Below, piece after piece: positions 25,477-33,012 of a DNA stretch of 43,334 nucleotides (position 1 is its first letter; each line of letters starts with the position of its first letter). The stretch is taken from the NCBI GenBank assembly GCA_910584965.1, contig CAJUDZ010000023.1, positions 14,531 to 57,864 of the forward strand. The letters run 5' to 3'. A program made the position numbers and the translations under genes. The stretch is from an uncultured Lachnospiraceae bacterium. GTDB taxonomy: Bacteria; Bacillota; Clostridia; Lachnospirales; Lachnospiraceae. A model generated the notes under the pieces. The model was given only the letters and a program-made list of their open reading frames with translations, did not search any database and was not told the DNA's origin.

Positions 25477-25505
25477 TTGACAAAAACAAACATACGTTCT
25501 ATACT
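25477..25505 (+). promoter_or_regulatory. Near-consensus sigma-70 promoter of the sigma-like gene
   Basis: TTGACA (25477-25482), a spacer of exactly 17 bases, and TATACT (25500-25505). Only one base differs from full consensus. The ATG follows at 25542 after AGGGGAAGGG. Such a strong promoter needs tight repression, which the two LexA-type boxes would provide. In the opposite direction (25336-25450) I see no sigma-70 promoter for the tail operon, which fits control by a dedicated sigma factor. Confidence 0.85.
25487..25500. promoter_or_regulatory. LexA (SOS) box 2, inside the promoter spacer
   Basis: CAAACATACGTTCT has AAAC-N4-GTTC, one base off the palindrome GAAC-N4-GTTC. It fills the space between -35 and -10, where a bound repressor would block polymerase. 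Together with box 1 it makes a double operator 33 bases apart centre to centre, about three helix turns. Confidence 0.65.
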
Positions 25506-25541
25506 GCTTATATAAGAAAAACAGAGGGGAAGGGTCGGAGA

Positions 25542-26099
25542 ATGGAACAGATATTGAGGATGTATTATGCGGACAATGCGGGGAAGCTTCGCAGAATGGT
25601 TGATGGGATATTAGTGCATTTCGGCGGGCTTGCGGATAAAGATCTGGATGATTTTTATTCGCTGGCGAACGAGGTTTTCGTGGATGTTATGGCAAAATAT
25701 GACCGCTCACAGTCGTTTGAAAGTTTTTTATATGCCTGCCTGTCTAACAGGATTAAAACGGAAATGACAAAAAGAAACAGGGAAAAACGCCGGGCGGACA
25801 GGATGACCATATCGATCGATATGCCCGTCGGGGAGGATGCGGAAACGACGATCGGCGATATGCTTGTCGGAAATTTTGACATGGAAAGAGAAATCCTGGA
25901 AAAAGATAAAGAGCGATACAGTCAGCGGATGCTGTCGTATCTCGGACGGCTTTCCGGCCTGCAGAAAGACGTGCTGCATATGTGGACGGAAGGGTATTCA
26001 CCGGATGAAATCAGGGAAAAACTGCAGATCAGCGGAAAAGAGTACGCGGACTGCAAGGCGGCGATTCATTCCTATCGGAATATTTCCGTACTGTTTTGA
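25542..26099 (+). CDS. Sigma-70-like factor, SOS-controlled
   Basis: 185 residues from the ATG at 25542. Residues ~25-80 have the sigma region 2 pattern: DLDDFYSLANEVFVDVMAKYD, then SFESFLYACLSNRIKTEMTKRNREKRRAD, covering core-binding helices and the -10-binding segment. The C-terminal ~60 residues (LGRLSGLQKDVLHMWTEGYSPDEIREKLQIS) have the helix-turn-helix form of region 4. It is short, as in ECF and group 5 factors. UV-inducible UviA of Clostridium perfringens, which switches on a bacteriocin operon, is a known functional parallel. Its promoter carries two LexA-type boxes. It is divergent from the tail operon, and the likely target is that operon's promoter. It could work with host polymerase or, less likely, with the private polymerase. 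Confidence 0.7.
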   Translation: MEQILRMYYADNAGKLRRMVDGILVHFGGLADKDLDDFYSLANEVFVDVMAKYDRSQSFESFLYACLSNRIKTEMTKRNREKRRADRMTISIDMPVGEDAETTIGDMLVGNFDMEREILEKDKERYSQRMLSYLGRLSGLQKDVLHMWTEGYSPDEIREKLQISGKEYADCKAAIHSYRNISVLF

Positions 26100-26174
26100 T
26101 AAGTCTTATGCACGGCAATGCCTGTTGTTTCGTTAAGAAGCCTGACGCGCGGGCCGGGAAGGGAGTATGGTAAA

Positions 26175-27572
26175 ATGGCAAGACCTCGTAAGCAGACATA
26201 TACACTGGATATGTATCTGAAAAAGAATAAAAAGGGCGATATAGACAATAACGCCGATGTTCAGCGGAATTTTGCATGGAATAATGAGCAGATCAACGAA
26301 CTGATCGTCACCGTGCTGACGGACGATTACATTCCGCCGATCATTCTGGGAGAGGAAGAGAATTCGAAACTGCATATTGTAGACGGCGGGTGCAGAACGG
26401 CGGCTCTGAGAAAGTTCCGGGAAGGGAATTACAAAATAACGTCTTCCATAGAAAATGCCCTGATACCGTATAAGAAAAAGGTGATCGGAAGCAATGGAAA
26501 AGTCGTCTATGAAGACAGCCTGTTCGATATCAAAAACAAAACCTATGAAAAACTGCCGGAAGAATTAAGAGAAAAGTTTGACGAATATCAGATCGAGACG
26601 GTTATTCATGAGTGCTGTGACGGCAGCAGGATTTCGGGATACATCAAGCGGTATAACAATCATGTGGCCATGAATACGGATCAGAGGGCCTTTACTTATA
26701 TCGACAAATTTGCGGGACGCATCCGTCAGATTGCGGAAAGCAGGTTCTTTCTGGAAAGCAGCAGTTATTCCGAAAAGGACAGGGCAAAGGGCGGCGTCGA
26801 GAGGATTATCGTGGAATCTCTGATGTGCATGAATCATTTTGCGGACTGGAAGAAACAGCCCAAAGCGATCTGCCAGTATCTGAATGACCATGCGTCGGAT
26901 GTGGAATTTGAAAATTTTGCGGCATATCTGCGGCGTCTGGAGGGGATTATAACAGAAGATATCAGGGATATTTTTAACAAAAAGGATTCTTTTCTTTTTC
27001 TGACCCTGTTCGGGAAGTTCGCCGGGCTCGGATTAAAAGATGCGCAGTTTGCCGCATTTCTTGGAAACTTTAAAGAGAATCTGCGCCCTGTCAGAAGAAA
27101 TAAGAAGGGCCTTTTGTTCGATGAAATCGGTAAGGGACTGAGCACGAAGGATAAGCCTGTCATCGCCGATAAGCTGGAAATGCTGGAAGGGCTTATGACG
27201 GAATTTCTGCAGGCCGGCCGGAAAAAGAAAGCCGCTTGCGTGAACGGCCGGAAGGTCACATCCAAAGAGATCATCGCGGAATATGTGGACAAAGGCGTGA
27301 CAGACGAAGATGTGGAGCTGTATGAAATAGTAGCCAACGATATCTCGGAAGCGATCGAAGATATCGATTCCGCTTTTTTAGCCGACGAAAACAGGCCGTC
27401 GTTTGTCGCGCTGGTAGGATATGCGGTAAAGAAGGACACGGAAGGGCTTTTGAAGAAATGGCTGCCCGGTTTTGAAAAGAACGGGAAACGCATACGGAAC
27501 CAGAGACAGAACTATCTGCATATGAAAGAGGCATTTGAGAAGTTTGCAAACACAAAAGGCGCCTGCCAATAG
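26175..27572 (+). CDS. DUF262 (ParB/Srx-fold) protein
   Basis: 465 residues from the ATG at 26175, with GGGAAGGGAG 9 bases upstream; a frame open to 26118 is not used. Residues ~25-90 carry the DUF262 pattern: VQRNFAWNNEQINELIVTVL, DDYIPPIILGE and HIVDGGCRTAALRKF. The usual motif is DGQQR, so the second and third positions are changed to Gly-Cys. The family includes GmrS-type NTP-dependent nucleases and ParB-like NTP-binding proteins. The remaining ~370 residues are helical and I do not recognise a nuclease motif. It lies 75 bases after the sigma-like gene with no terminator between, so it is probably induced with it. It could act in DNA handling, regulation or immunity. Confidence 0.65.
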   Translation: MARPRKQTYTLDMYLKKNKKGDIDNNADVQRNFAWNNEQINELIVTVLTDDYIPPIILGEEENSKLHIVDGGCRTAALRKFREGNYKITSSIENALIPYKKKVIGSNGKVVYEDSLFDIKNKTYEKLPEELREKFDEYQIETVIHECCDGSRISGYIKRYNNHVAMNTDQRAFTYIDKFAGRIRQIAESRFFLESSSYSEKDRAKGGVERIIVESLMCMNHFADWKKQPKAICQYLNDHASDVEFENFAAYLRRLEGIITEDIRDIFNKKDSFLFLTLFGKFAGLGLKDAQFAAFLGNFKENLRPVRRNKKGLLFDEIGKGLSTKDKPVIADKLEMLEGLMTEFLQAGRKKKAACVNGRKVTSKEIIAEYVDKGVTDEDVELYEIVANDISEAIEDIDSAFLADENRPSFVALVGYAVKKDTEGLLKKWLPGFEKNGKRIRNQRQNYLHMKEAFEKFANTKGACQ

Positions 27573-27583
27573 TCGGTATGCGG

Positions 27584-27612
27584 TTGTCTTGAGGAAAAAA
27601 CTGAGATATAAT
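27584..27612 (+). promoter_or_regulatory. Promoter of the tatD operon
   Basis: TTGTCT (27584-27589), 17 bases, TATAAT (27607-27612). It starts a leader of about 120 nt that contains the large hairpin at 27686-27737 before the tatD start codon. Confidence 0.65.
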
Positions 27613-27685
27613 AGACATGCGGCGGGTACCGTCATGATCGGAGTCTGTCCGTAACTGATTTCTGAAAAAAATTTGATATTAAAAG

Positions 27686-27737
27686 GGATACCCTCAATGA
27701 ACAAGGGGATAGATCCCTTTGTTCACTGAGGGTATCC
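27686..27737 (+). promoter_or_regulatory. Large hairpin covering the tatD ribosome site
   Basis: Two 25-base arms (27686-27710 and 27713-27737) pair with one mismatch and one G-U pair. The right arm ends at the base before the ATG and contains the ribosome site GAGGG. In the mRNA the site would be locked in the stem, so translation should be low unless the stem is opened. There is no T run, so it is not a terminator. It could also be a small palindromic repeat element. Confidence 0.7.
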
Positions 27738-28526
27738 ATGCAGATAAAATATTATGATATCGGACTGAATTTATTTTGTAAACAGTTTCCGGACCCGGAA
27801 AAAATAATCCGGGAAGCGGGAGACAATGGGGTATGCTGTATCCTGACCGGAACGGATGCGAAGGAGAACCGGCAGATCGATCGGTTTGTGAAAACCCATG
27901 AGGCTTTCGGGACAGCCGGAATCCATCCGCATAATGCCGACCGGGCAAAACAGGAAGATTTTCAGATGATTGAACAGATTGTCTCCGAAAACCCGAAAGT
28001 GGCGGCGGTAGGCGAATGCGGCCTGGATTATGACAGGATGTTTTCCTCAAAGGAAAACCAGATAAGATGTCTGGAAAAGCAGATCGTGATCGCGGAAAAA
28101 CTGAACAAACCGCTGTTTCTGCATGAGCGCAGCGCATCCGCTGATTTTATCAGACGGTTTAAGAAGCATCCGGATATCTGCGGGAAGTCGGTAGTGCATT
28201 GCTTTACCGGCGATAAAGCCACGCTGGAGCAATATCTTGCGATGGGATTTTCCATCGGTATTACCGGCTGGATTTGCGATGATAAGCGTTCGAAGGAACT
28301 GCGGGAGGCAGTCCGCCTGATTCCCCTCGACAGAATCCTTGTGGAAACGGACGCGCCCTATCTTACGCCGAAGAATGTGAACGGGCTGGGCAGAATCAAT
28401 GTACCGCAGAATATCGTGTATGTTGTACGGGAACTGGCAAAGCATATGAAGGTGCCGGAAGATGTGCTGCTGGAAAACGCAAAGAAGAATACGGAGAGGA
28501 TTTTCGGCATCGGGAAAGAGAGTTAA
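27738..28526 (+). CDS. tatD: TatD-family metal-dependent DNase
   Basis: 262 residues, normal for the family. The start YYDIGLNLFCKQF matches the clade of E. coli TatD and eukaryotic TATDN1 (DIGxNL), which lack the HxH seen in YcfH-type members. The metal-site motifs follow in order: GECGLDY (about 93-99), FLHERSA, HCFTG and ETDAPYLTP. These proteins are 3'-5' exonucleases involved in DNA turnover and repair. GAGGG lies 5 bases before the ATG but is inside a long hairpin. The next gene starts 4 bases after the stop, so they form an operon. Confidence 0.85.
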   Translation: MQIKYYDIGLNLFCKQFPDPEKIIREAGDNGVCCILTGTDAKENRQIDRFVKTHEAFGTAGIHPHNADRAKQEDFQMIEQIVSENPKVAAVGECGLDYDRMFSSKENQIRCLEKQIVIAEKLNKPLFLHERSASADFIRRFKKHPDICGKSVVHCFTGDKATLEQYLAMGFSIGITGWICDDKRSKELREAVRLIPLDRILVETDAPYLTPKNVNGLGRINVPQNIVYVVRELAKHMKVPEDVLLENAKKNTERIFGIGKES

Positions 28527-28530
28527 TTCT

Positions 28531-29292
28531 ATGGACAATGAAAAAGTTTATGCAATGAGCTTCGCGAAAATTTACCCTTTGCTGGTAGCGAAGGCGGAAA
28601 AGAAGGGAAGAACGCAGGAAGAGGTTGACCGGATAATATGCTGGCTGACCGGCTATACTGCTGAAGAAATCGAGAAAATGCTGCAAAACTCTACCACATA
28701 CGGAGACTTTTTCCGAAACGCGCCGAAACCGAATCCGGACAGAAATCTGATAAAAGGCGTTGTCTGCGGCGTGCGCGTGGAAGAGATCGAAGAACCGCTG
28801 ATGCGGGAAATCCGGTATCTGGATAAACTGATCGATGAACTGGCCAAAGGGAAGCCGATGGAAAAAATCTTACGGGGGAATCAATGGAAATGTCCCAAAT
28901 GCGGCCGCACATTCGCGCATACAAACCAGGATCATTATTGCGGGGAAGCGCCGAAAACGATCGCCGAATATATGGAACGGCAGCCGGAACACGCGAAGCC
29001 GTATCTGCGGCAGGTGAATGATGCGGTTCGGGCGGCGCTGCCGGAAGCAGAGGAAAAAATATCGTGGAGTATGCCGACTTACCGGAAGAAACGGAATCTG
29101 ATACAATTTGCGGCGTTTCAGAAGCATATCGGCCTTTATCCCGGCCCGGAGGCTGTGGAAGCGTTTGCGGACAGGCTGACGGCATATAAAACAAGCAAAG
29201 GAGCGATTCAGTTTCCCTATGACAAGCCGCTGCCGCTTCCGCTGATTGCGGAAATAGCGAAATGGTGCGAAGAGGAGTACGGACAGACATGA
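28531..29292 (+). CDS. DUF2200-DUF1801 fusion protein with zinc finger
   Basis: 253 residues. Residues 1-110 match DUF2200 (YAMSFAKIYPLLVAKAEKKG, WLTGYT, DFFRNAP, GVRVEEIEEPLMREIRYLDKL). A zinc-knuckle stretch follows (CPKCGRTF...DHYC, about 118-134). The C-terminus matches DUF1801, the YdhG-type fold (KPYLRQVNDAVRAALPEAEEKISWSMPTYR...FAAFQKHIGLYP). The two domains are usually separate proteins. DUF1801 members have been linked to iron handling, but the role is uncertain. It ends with a 4-base overlap into the next gene. Confidence 0.75.
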   Translation: MDNEKVYAMSFAKIYPLLVAKAEKKGRTQEEVDRIICWLTGYTAEEIEKMLQNSTTYGDFFRNAPKPNPDRNLIKGVVCGVRVEEIEEPLMREIRYLDKLIDELAKGKPMEKILRGNQWKCPKCGRTFAHTNQDHYCGEAPKTIAEYMERQPEHAKPYLRQVNDAVRAALPEAEEKISWSMPTYRKKRNLIQFAAFQKHIGLYPGPEAVEAFADRLTAYKTSKGAIQFPYDKPLPLPLIAEIAKWCEEEYGQT

Positions 29293-29666
29293 ATGAGGAT
29301 ATTTTATTTTTCTTCAATCAGCATATGGAGGCGCTTCCCCTGTATGAGGCGCTGGAAGAACTCGTGCTGAAAGAAATCGGGAACGTGAGGATAACAGTCC
29401 GGAAGAGCCAGATTTCATTTTACAATAAGCACCTGTTTGCCTGTGTTTCCTTTATGGGAGTGCGGAAAAAGAAAGACTGTCCGGCGGCCTGGATTGTGGT
29501 GACGCTCGGACTGAACCGCAGGCTGGATTCGTCCAGGATTGAGGCGGTATCGGAACCATACCCCAATCGCTGGACGCACCATCTTTTGCTGTCGGATGTA
29601 AAAGAACTCGATGAAGAGCTTTTATCGTGGATTAAAGAAGCGGCGGCCTTTGCGGACGGAAAATAG
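29289..29666 (+). CDS. DUF5655-like protein
   Basis: 125 residues from the ATG at 29289, overlapping the previous stop (ATGA). The pattern LYEALEELVLKEIGNVRITVRKSQISFYN followed by FACVSFMG and HHLLLSDVKELDEEL fits the DUF5655 family. That domain often occurs next to or fused with DUF1801, which agrees with the neighbour. It is small and soluble, and its biochemical function is unknown. It is last in the tatD operon. Confidence 0.6.
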   Translation: MNEDILFFFNQHMEALPLYEALEELVLKEIGNVRITVRKSQISFYNKHLFACVSFMGVRKKKDCPAAWIVVTLGLNRRLDSSRIEAVSEPYPNRWTHHLLLSDVKELDEELLSWIKEAAAFADGK

Positions 29667-29671
29667 GGCTT

Positions 29672-30454
29672 TTAGAGCCGGTCCAGTTTTTCCCGAAGTC
29701 TTTTCTTCAGCCGGAACAGAAGGCGGGAAGAATACTGTTCGTTTTTGACGAGCAATTCGTATGATTCCATCTTTCCGATTGACCAGACAAAACCGGCCAG
29801 ACCGACGGCAAATCCAAGAAAAACAAGGGAATGATAAGCCGACCAGGGAATCTTTCCGCTTGCGGTAAAGGAAATTATCAACATGCCGGCGATGAACAGA
29901 AAAAGGCCTGGAATCGCCACAAAGCGGCATTTTTTCTCGATTTCCCTGTACTCTGACGACAGTTCTTTCAGGACTTCATAATCGAAAAGCAGCGGTTCCC
30001 GGCGCAGAATCTTAAATTTATCCTGTTCCGAAAACAGAGCCAGAATCCATGCGAGGATTCCCAGAAAGATGCAGACGGATATTCCAAGCATGCGCAATGC
30101 CGTATGGCTGGGAAAGATGGCATAGGGAATCCCGGTAAATGCCCAGAAGAGGAAACAAAAGCCCATATACCGGTTTTCCTTTTGGGCGTTTGCAAGATAT
30201 TCCCTTGCAAATTCTCTGCTCACATAGTAGCCTTTTTCGGAACTTTCGGTTTCCGCTTTTTCGTCTTTGAGCAGAAAATCTACGGATACTTCAAACAGAT
30301 TGGATAGCTGCAAGAGCTTTTCCATTTCCGGGAATCCCTGATTGTTTTCCCACTTGCTGACGGCCTGTCTGCTTGTTCCGAGCTGTTCGGCAAGCGCTTC
30401 CTGCGAAAGACCTCTTTCTTTTCTCAATTTGAAAATTTTTTCTCCTAAATTCAT
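29672..30454 (-). CDS. XRE-family regulator with membrane domain
   Basis: 260 residues. Residues 1-60 form an XRE helix-turn-helix (LRKERGLSQEALAEQLGTSRQAVSKWENNQGFPE). After a linker come four hydrophobic segments (about 95-112, 117-137, 174-192, 203-221) and a basic C-terminus. Such membrane-anchored XRE proteins are common in Firmicutes near transport or stress genes, and the signal is unknown. AGGAGG precedes the ATG. It is divergent to another XRE-membrane protein at 30684 and may regulate it. Confidence 0.8.
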   Translation of the reverse strand: MNLGEKIFKLRKERGLSQEALAEQLGTSRQAVSKWENNQGFPEMEKLLQLSNLFEVSVDFLLKDEKAETESSEKGYYVSREFAREYLANAQKENRYMGFCFLFWAFTGIPYAIFPSHTALRMLGISVCIFLGILAWILALFSEQDKFKILRREPLLFDYEVLKELSSEYREIEKKCRFVAIPGLFLFIAGMLIISFTASGKIPWSAYHSLVFLGFAVGLAGFVWSIGKMESYELLVKNEQYSSRLLFRLKKRLREKLDRL

Positions 30455-30492
30455 GTGACACCTCCTGATTTGTGATGCGTCAATGTTAATAA

Positions 30493-30521
30493 ATTATAAT
30501 GTTATTTACTATCCTGTGCAA
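30493..30521 (-). promoter_or_regulatory. Promoter of the minus-strand XRE gene
   Basis: On the minus strand TTGCAC (30516-30521), 17 bases, TATAAT (30493-30498). It lies 40 bases before the ATG at 30454. The remaining gap to 30683 shows no other clear promoter. Confidence 0.6.
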
Positions 30522-30683
30522 GTGGCGCTTTGTCAATTTGGCGTTGCGTTGTGTTATTACAAAAATAGCGGTTTCAACCCGGTCAGACCCGGACTCAACC
30601 AGCGGTTTGTGTATTTTTCAGACGTTCTGCTGTAAAATTTTCATTAAAATGTACCATAGTAATTGCGAAAGGAGAACTGTTAA

Positions 30684-31511
30684 ATGAATCAGTCGGATAT
30701 CGGAAAATTTATTGCCAGGTGCCGCAAAGAGCAGAAACTGACGCAGGCGCAGCTGGCGGAAAAACTGAATATCACGGACAGGGCGGTTTCTAAATGGGAA
30801 ACGGGAAAATGTATGCCGGATTCCTCCATTATGCTGCAGTTATGCGAAATTCTGGGGATTACGGTCAATGAGCTTTTGAGCGGGGAGGAACTCAAAATGG
30901 AAAAAGATTATGAGGAATATGAAAAGAAAGCGGATGAAAATTTGTTGGAACTGAAAAGAAGAGATGAGAACCATATCAACAGAAATGCGGTGATTTCGAT
31001 TATTTTTTCCTGTACGCTGCTCATCGGGGCGGCCGTATGCGTGATATGCGATCTGGCAATAACGAAACGGCTGACATGGTCGCTTATTCCGATCAGTTCC
31101 GTTCTTCTGGCATGGGTTGTGTTATTTCCGGTCATAATGTTCGGAAAAAAGGGAATTGTCGGAAGCTGCATTTCACTGAGCCTTTTTATTTTTCCATATT
31201 TATATGTGCTGGGCAGTCTGCTTCACGTGCGTGCGGTATTTTCGACCGGCGGGATAATGGCGGCAATTTCTGTCCTGTATCTCTGGCTGTCCGTCGGTCT
31301 TTTTAAAAAGTTTGCGGGACGAAAACTCGTGGCGTCCGGTATGACTTTTTTGCTGGCGGTTCCGTTTTTGTTCATCATAAACGGAGCGTTGTCCGTCCTG
31401 ATTTCGGAGCCTATGTTCGACGGATGGGATGTGCTGACGGTATTTTTGCTGCTGATCGCGGCGTTTCCCTTTTTCGTCTGCGATTATGTCCGGCGAAAAG
31501 TCTCCACATAG
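30684..31511 (+). CDS. XRE-family regulator with six membrane segments
   Basis: 275 residues. The N-terminal helix-turn-helix is clear (KFIARCRKEQKLTQAQLAEKLNITDRAVSKWETGK). A charged helical linker follows (residues ~70-95, EKDYEEYEKKADENLLELKRR). Then about six hydrophobic helices run to the C-terminus. The ATG is preceded by AAAGGAGAAC. The protein would sit in the membrane with its DNA-binding domain in the cytoplasm. The gene ends inside a terminator hairpin. The ligand is unknown. Confidence 0.8.
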   Translation: MNQSDIGKFIARCRKEQKLTQAQLAEKLNITDRAVSKWETGKCMPDSSIMLQLCEILGITVNELLSGEELKMEKDYEEYEKKADENLLELKRRDENHINRNAVISIIFSCTLLIGAAVCVICDLAITKRLTWSLIPISSVLLAWVVLFPVIMFGKKGIVGSCISLSLFIFPYLYVLGSLLHVRAVFSTGGIMAAISVLYLWLSVGLFKKFAGRKLVASGMTFLLAVPFLFIINGALSVLISEPMFDGWDVLTVFLLLIAAFPFFVCDYVRRKVST

Positions 31512-31522
31512 TGGAGACTTTT
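31496..31522 (+). terminator. Bidirectional terminator
   Basis: A perfect 12-bp stem (AAAAGTCTCCAC with GTGGAGACTTTT, loop ATA) contains the stop codon of the XRE gene. A and T runs at both ends let it work for this gene and for the opposing GH32 gene. Between 31523 and 31612 a plus-strand frame (FHTEEETIISYKSMMEMERL) may be a gene remnant, but it has no start. Confidence 0.8.
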
Positions 31523-31562
31523 AACCGCGGCCTGCTTTTTCATACGGAAGAGGAAACGATCA

Positions 31563-32939
31563 TCAGTTATAAGAGCATGATGGAAATGGAGCGGCTGCGG
31601 GCGGCGGACTGATGTGCCGGAATATCCGGGTAACCTTTCCGTTCAGCCAGTCCCCAAGACCGTACACTACATGGCTGATCACGTATTTTCCGCCGCCTGT
31701 AAAGATTTCGATCAGATTTGGCTCCACGAAGATATCCAGTTCATGGCAGCGGCAGTTTTCGGGGACGGAGGCTGTCAGGGCGGGTCCGGTGATATTCCCG
31801 AAAACGCGGCTTCGGTCCGTTTTCAGAGTACCGTCTTCGACCCATATCCGGTAACCGCCGATTTCCAGGCTTTCGCCTTCGGAAAGAGAAGTCTGAATGC
31901 GCAGGGGGAGGCCGGATGATACGGCAGCGGCATATTCCGCCGTCGTCATTTCATCGGAAAAGTATTGTTCCACCGACGGATGCACCCGGAAATAAATATG
32001 TCCGCGTTTCATTTCGATGACTCTGGGAAGGCACATCATGCCGTTCCAGGGTTTTCCGCCGTCCGGTGAAACAGCTTCCGGCATCCGCATCCAGGCGGTC
32101 AGAACGCGCCTGCCGTCTTTGTCAAGATTCGTCTGCGGGGCGTATAAATCCATGCCGTAGTCGATATACTGTAATTTTCCCGTCAGACGCAGGGAACAGG
32201 TCTCCGCATCGAAGGAGGCAGCCGCGCAAAGGGAATGGTGCTCATATCCCTCGCCGGGCTTCCCGATGCACATCGGAGAGCCGATGAATACATGGGAGTC
32301 TCCGAGAGGGAACAGGTCGGGGCATTCCACGATTTTGCCGAATCCTTCATGCCGGTACTGGGAAGCGTATTCCCAGTTTTGGCCGTCCGCACTCCGGTAG
32401 AAGAGGACGCGTCCGGCCTGACCGCCGCATGTGCTGCCGAGAATCATATAGTAGTTTCCGTTTTCCCGCCAGACTTTCGGATCTCTCGTATTGATCGGAT
32501 GACCGATTTCTTCATCCCGGATAACCGGGATAATCTGCTTCTTGTCGTGCCAGTTGTCGAAATGGAAGCCGTCTTTGGAAACGATCATGGCCTGACTGGT
32601 CTCGAACTGTTCCGGCAGCGACACATGGATGTTTTCCGGGTCGTTTTCCAGATAGCGGACGGCGGAGTAATAAAGATATAATCCGCCGTCTTTTTCCAGC
32701 GCGCTTCCGGAGAAGACGCCATTGCGGTCGTAATATTTGGTCGGAAAAAGAGCAATGTCCAGGTGTTCCCAATGCACCAGATCTTCGCTGACCGCATGAC
32801 CCCAGTGCATCGTTCCCCATACGGGAGCATAGGGGAAATGCTGGTAAAAAAGGTGATATTTTCCCCGGTAATATATGAAGCCGTTCGGGTCGTTCATCCA
32901 GTTGCCGGGAGCCTTTAAATGCAGCGTATCTTTTTTCAT
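31563..32939 (-). CDS. GH32 sucrose-6-phosphate hydrolase / fructan hydrolase
   Basis: 458 residues. It hydrolyses beta-fructoside bonds in sucrose, sucrose-6-phosphate or fructans. The GH32 signatures are WMNDPNG (14-20, nucleophile Asp17), FSGSA (near 76-80), RDPKVW (152-157, transition-state Asp153) and ECPD (205-208, acid/base Glu205). There is no signal peptide, so it acts in the cytoplasm on sugar brought in by the adjacent ABC transporter. The C-terminal beta-sandwich is present (DIFVEPNLIEIFTGGGKYVISH). The last ~20 residues (SPPPAAAPFPSCSYN) look like a read-on extension. Because the transporter is ABC type rather than PTS, free sucrose or short fructans are more likely substrates than the phosphorylated form. 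Confidence 0.9.
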   Translation of the reverse strand: MKKDTLHLKAPGNWMNDPNGFIYYRGKYHLFYQHFPYAPVWGTMHWGHAVSEDLVHWEHLDIALFPTKYYDRNGVFSGSALEKDGGLYLYYSAVRYLENDPENIHVSLPEQFETSQAMIVSKDGFHFDNWHDKKQIIPVIRDEEIGHPINTRDPKVWRENGNYYMILGSTCGGQAGRVLFYRSADGQNWEYASQYRHEGFGKIVECPDLFPLGDSHVFIGSPMCIGKPGEGYEHHSLCAAASFDAETCSLRLTGKLQYIDYGMDLYAPQTNLDKDGRRVLTAWMRMPEAVSPDGGKPWNGMMCLPRVIEMKRGHIYFRVHPSVEQYFSDEMTTAEYAAAVSSGLPLRIQTSLSEGESLEIGGYRIWVEDGTLKTDRSRVFGNITGPALTASVPENCRCHELDIFVEPNLIEIFTGGGKYVISHVVYGLGDWLNGKVTRIFRHISPPPAAAPFPSCSYN

Positions 32940-33012
32940 ATGGAAATCATGCCTTTCTTTTACTTATTTCTTTTTCAGGAAAAGGCCTGCAAAGCAAGCC
33001 CTTCCCGTGATG

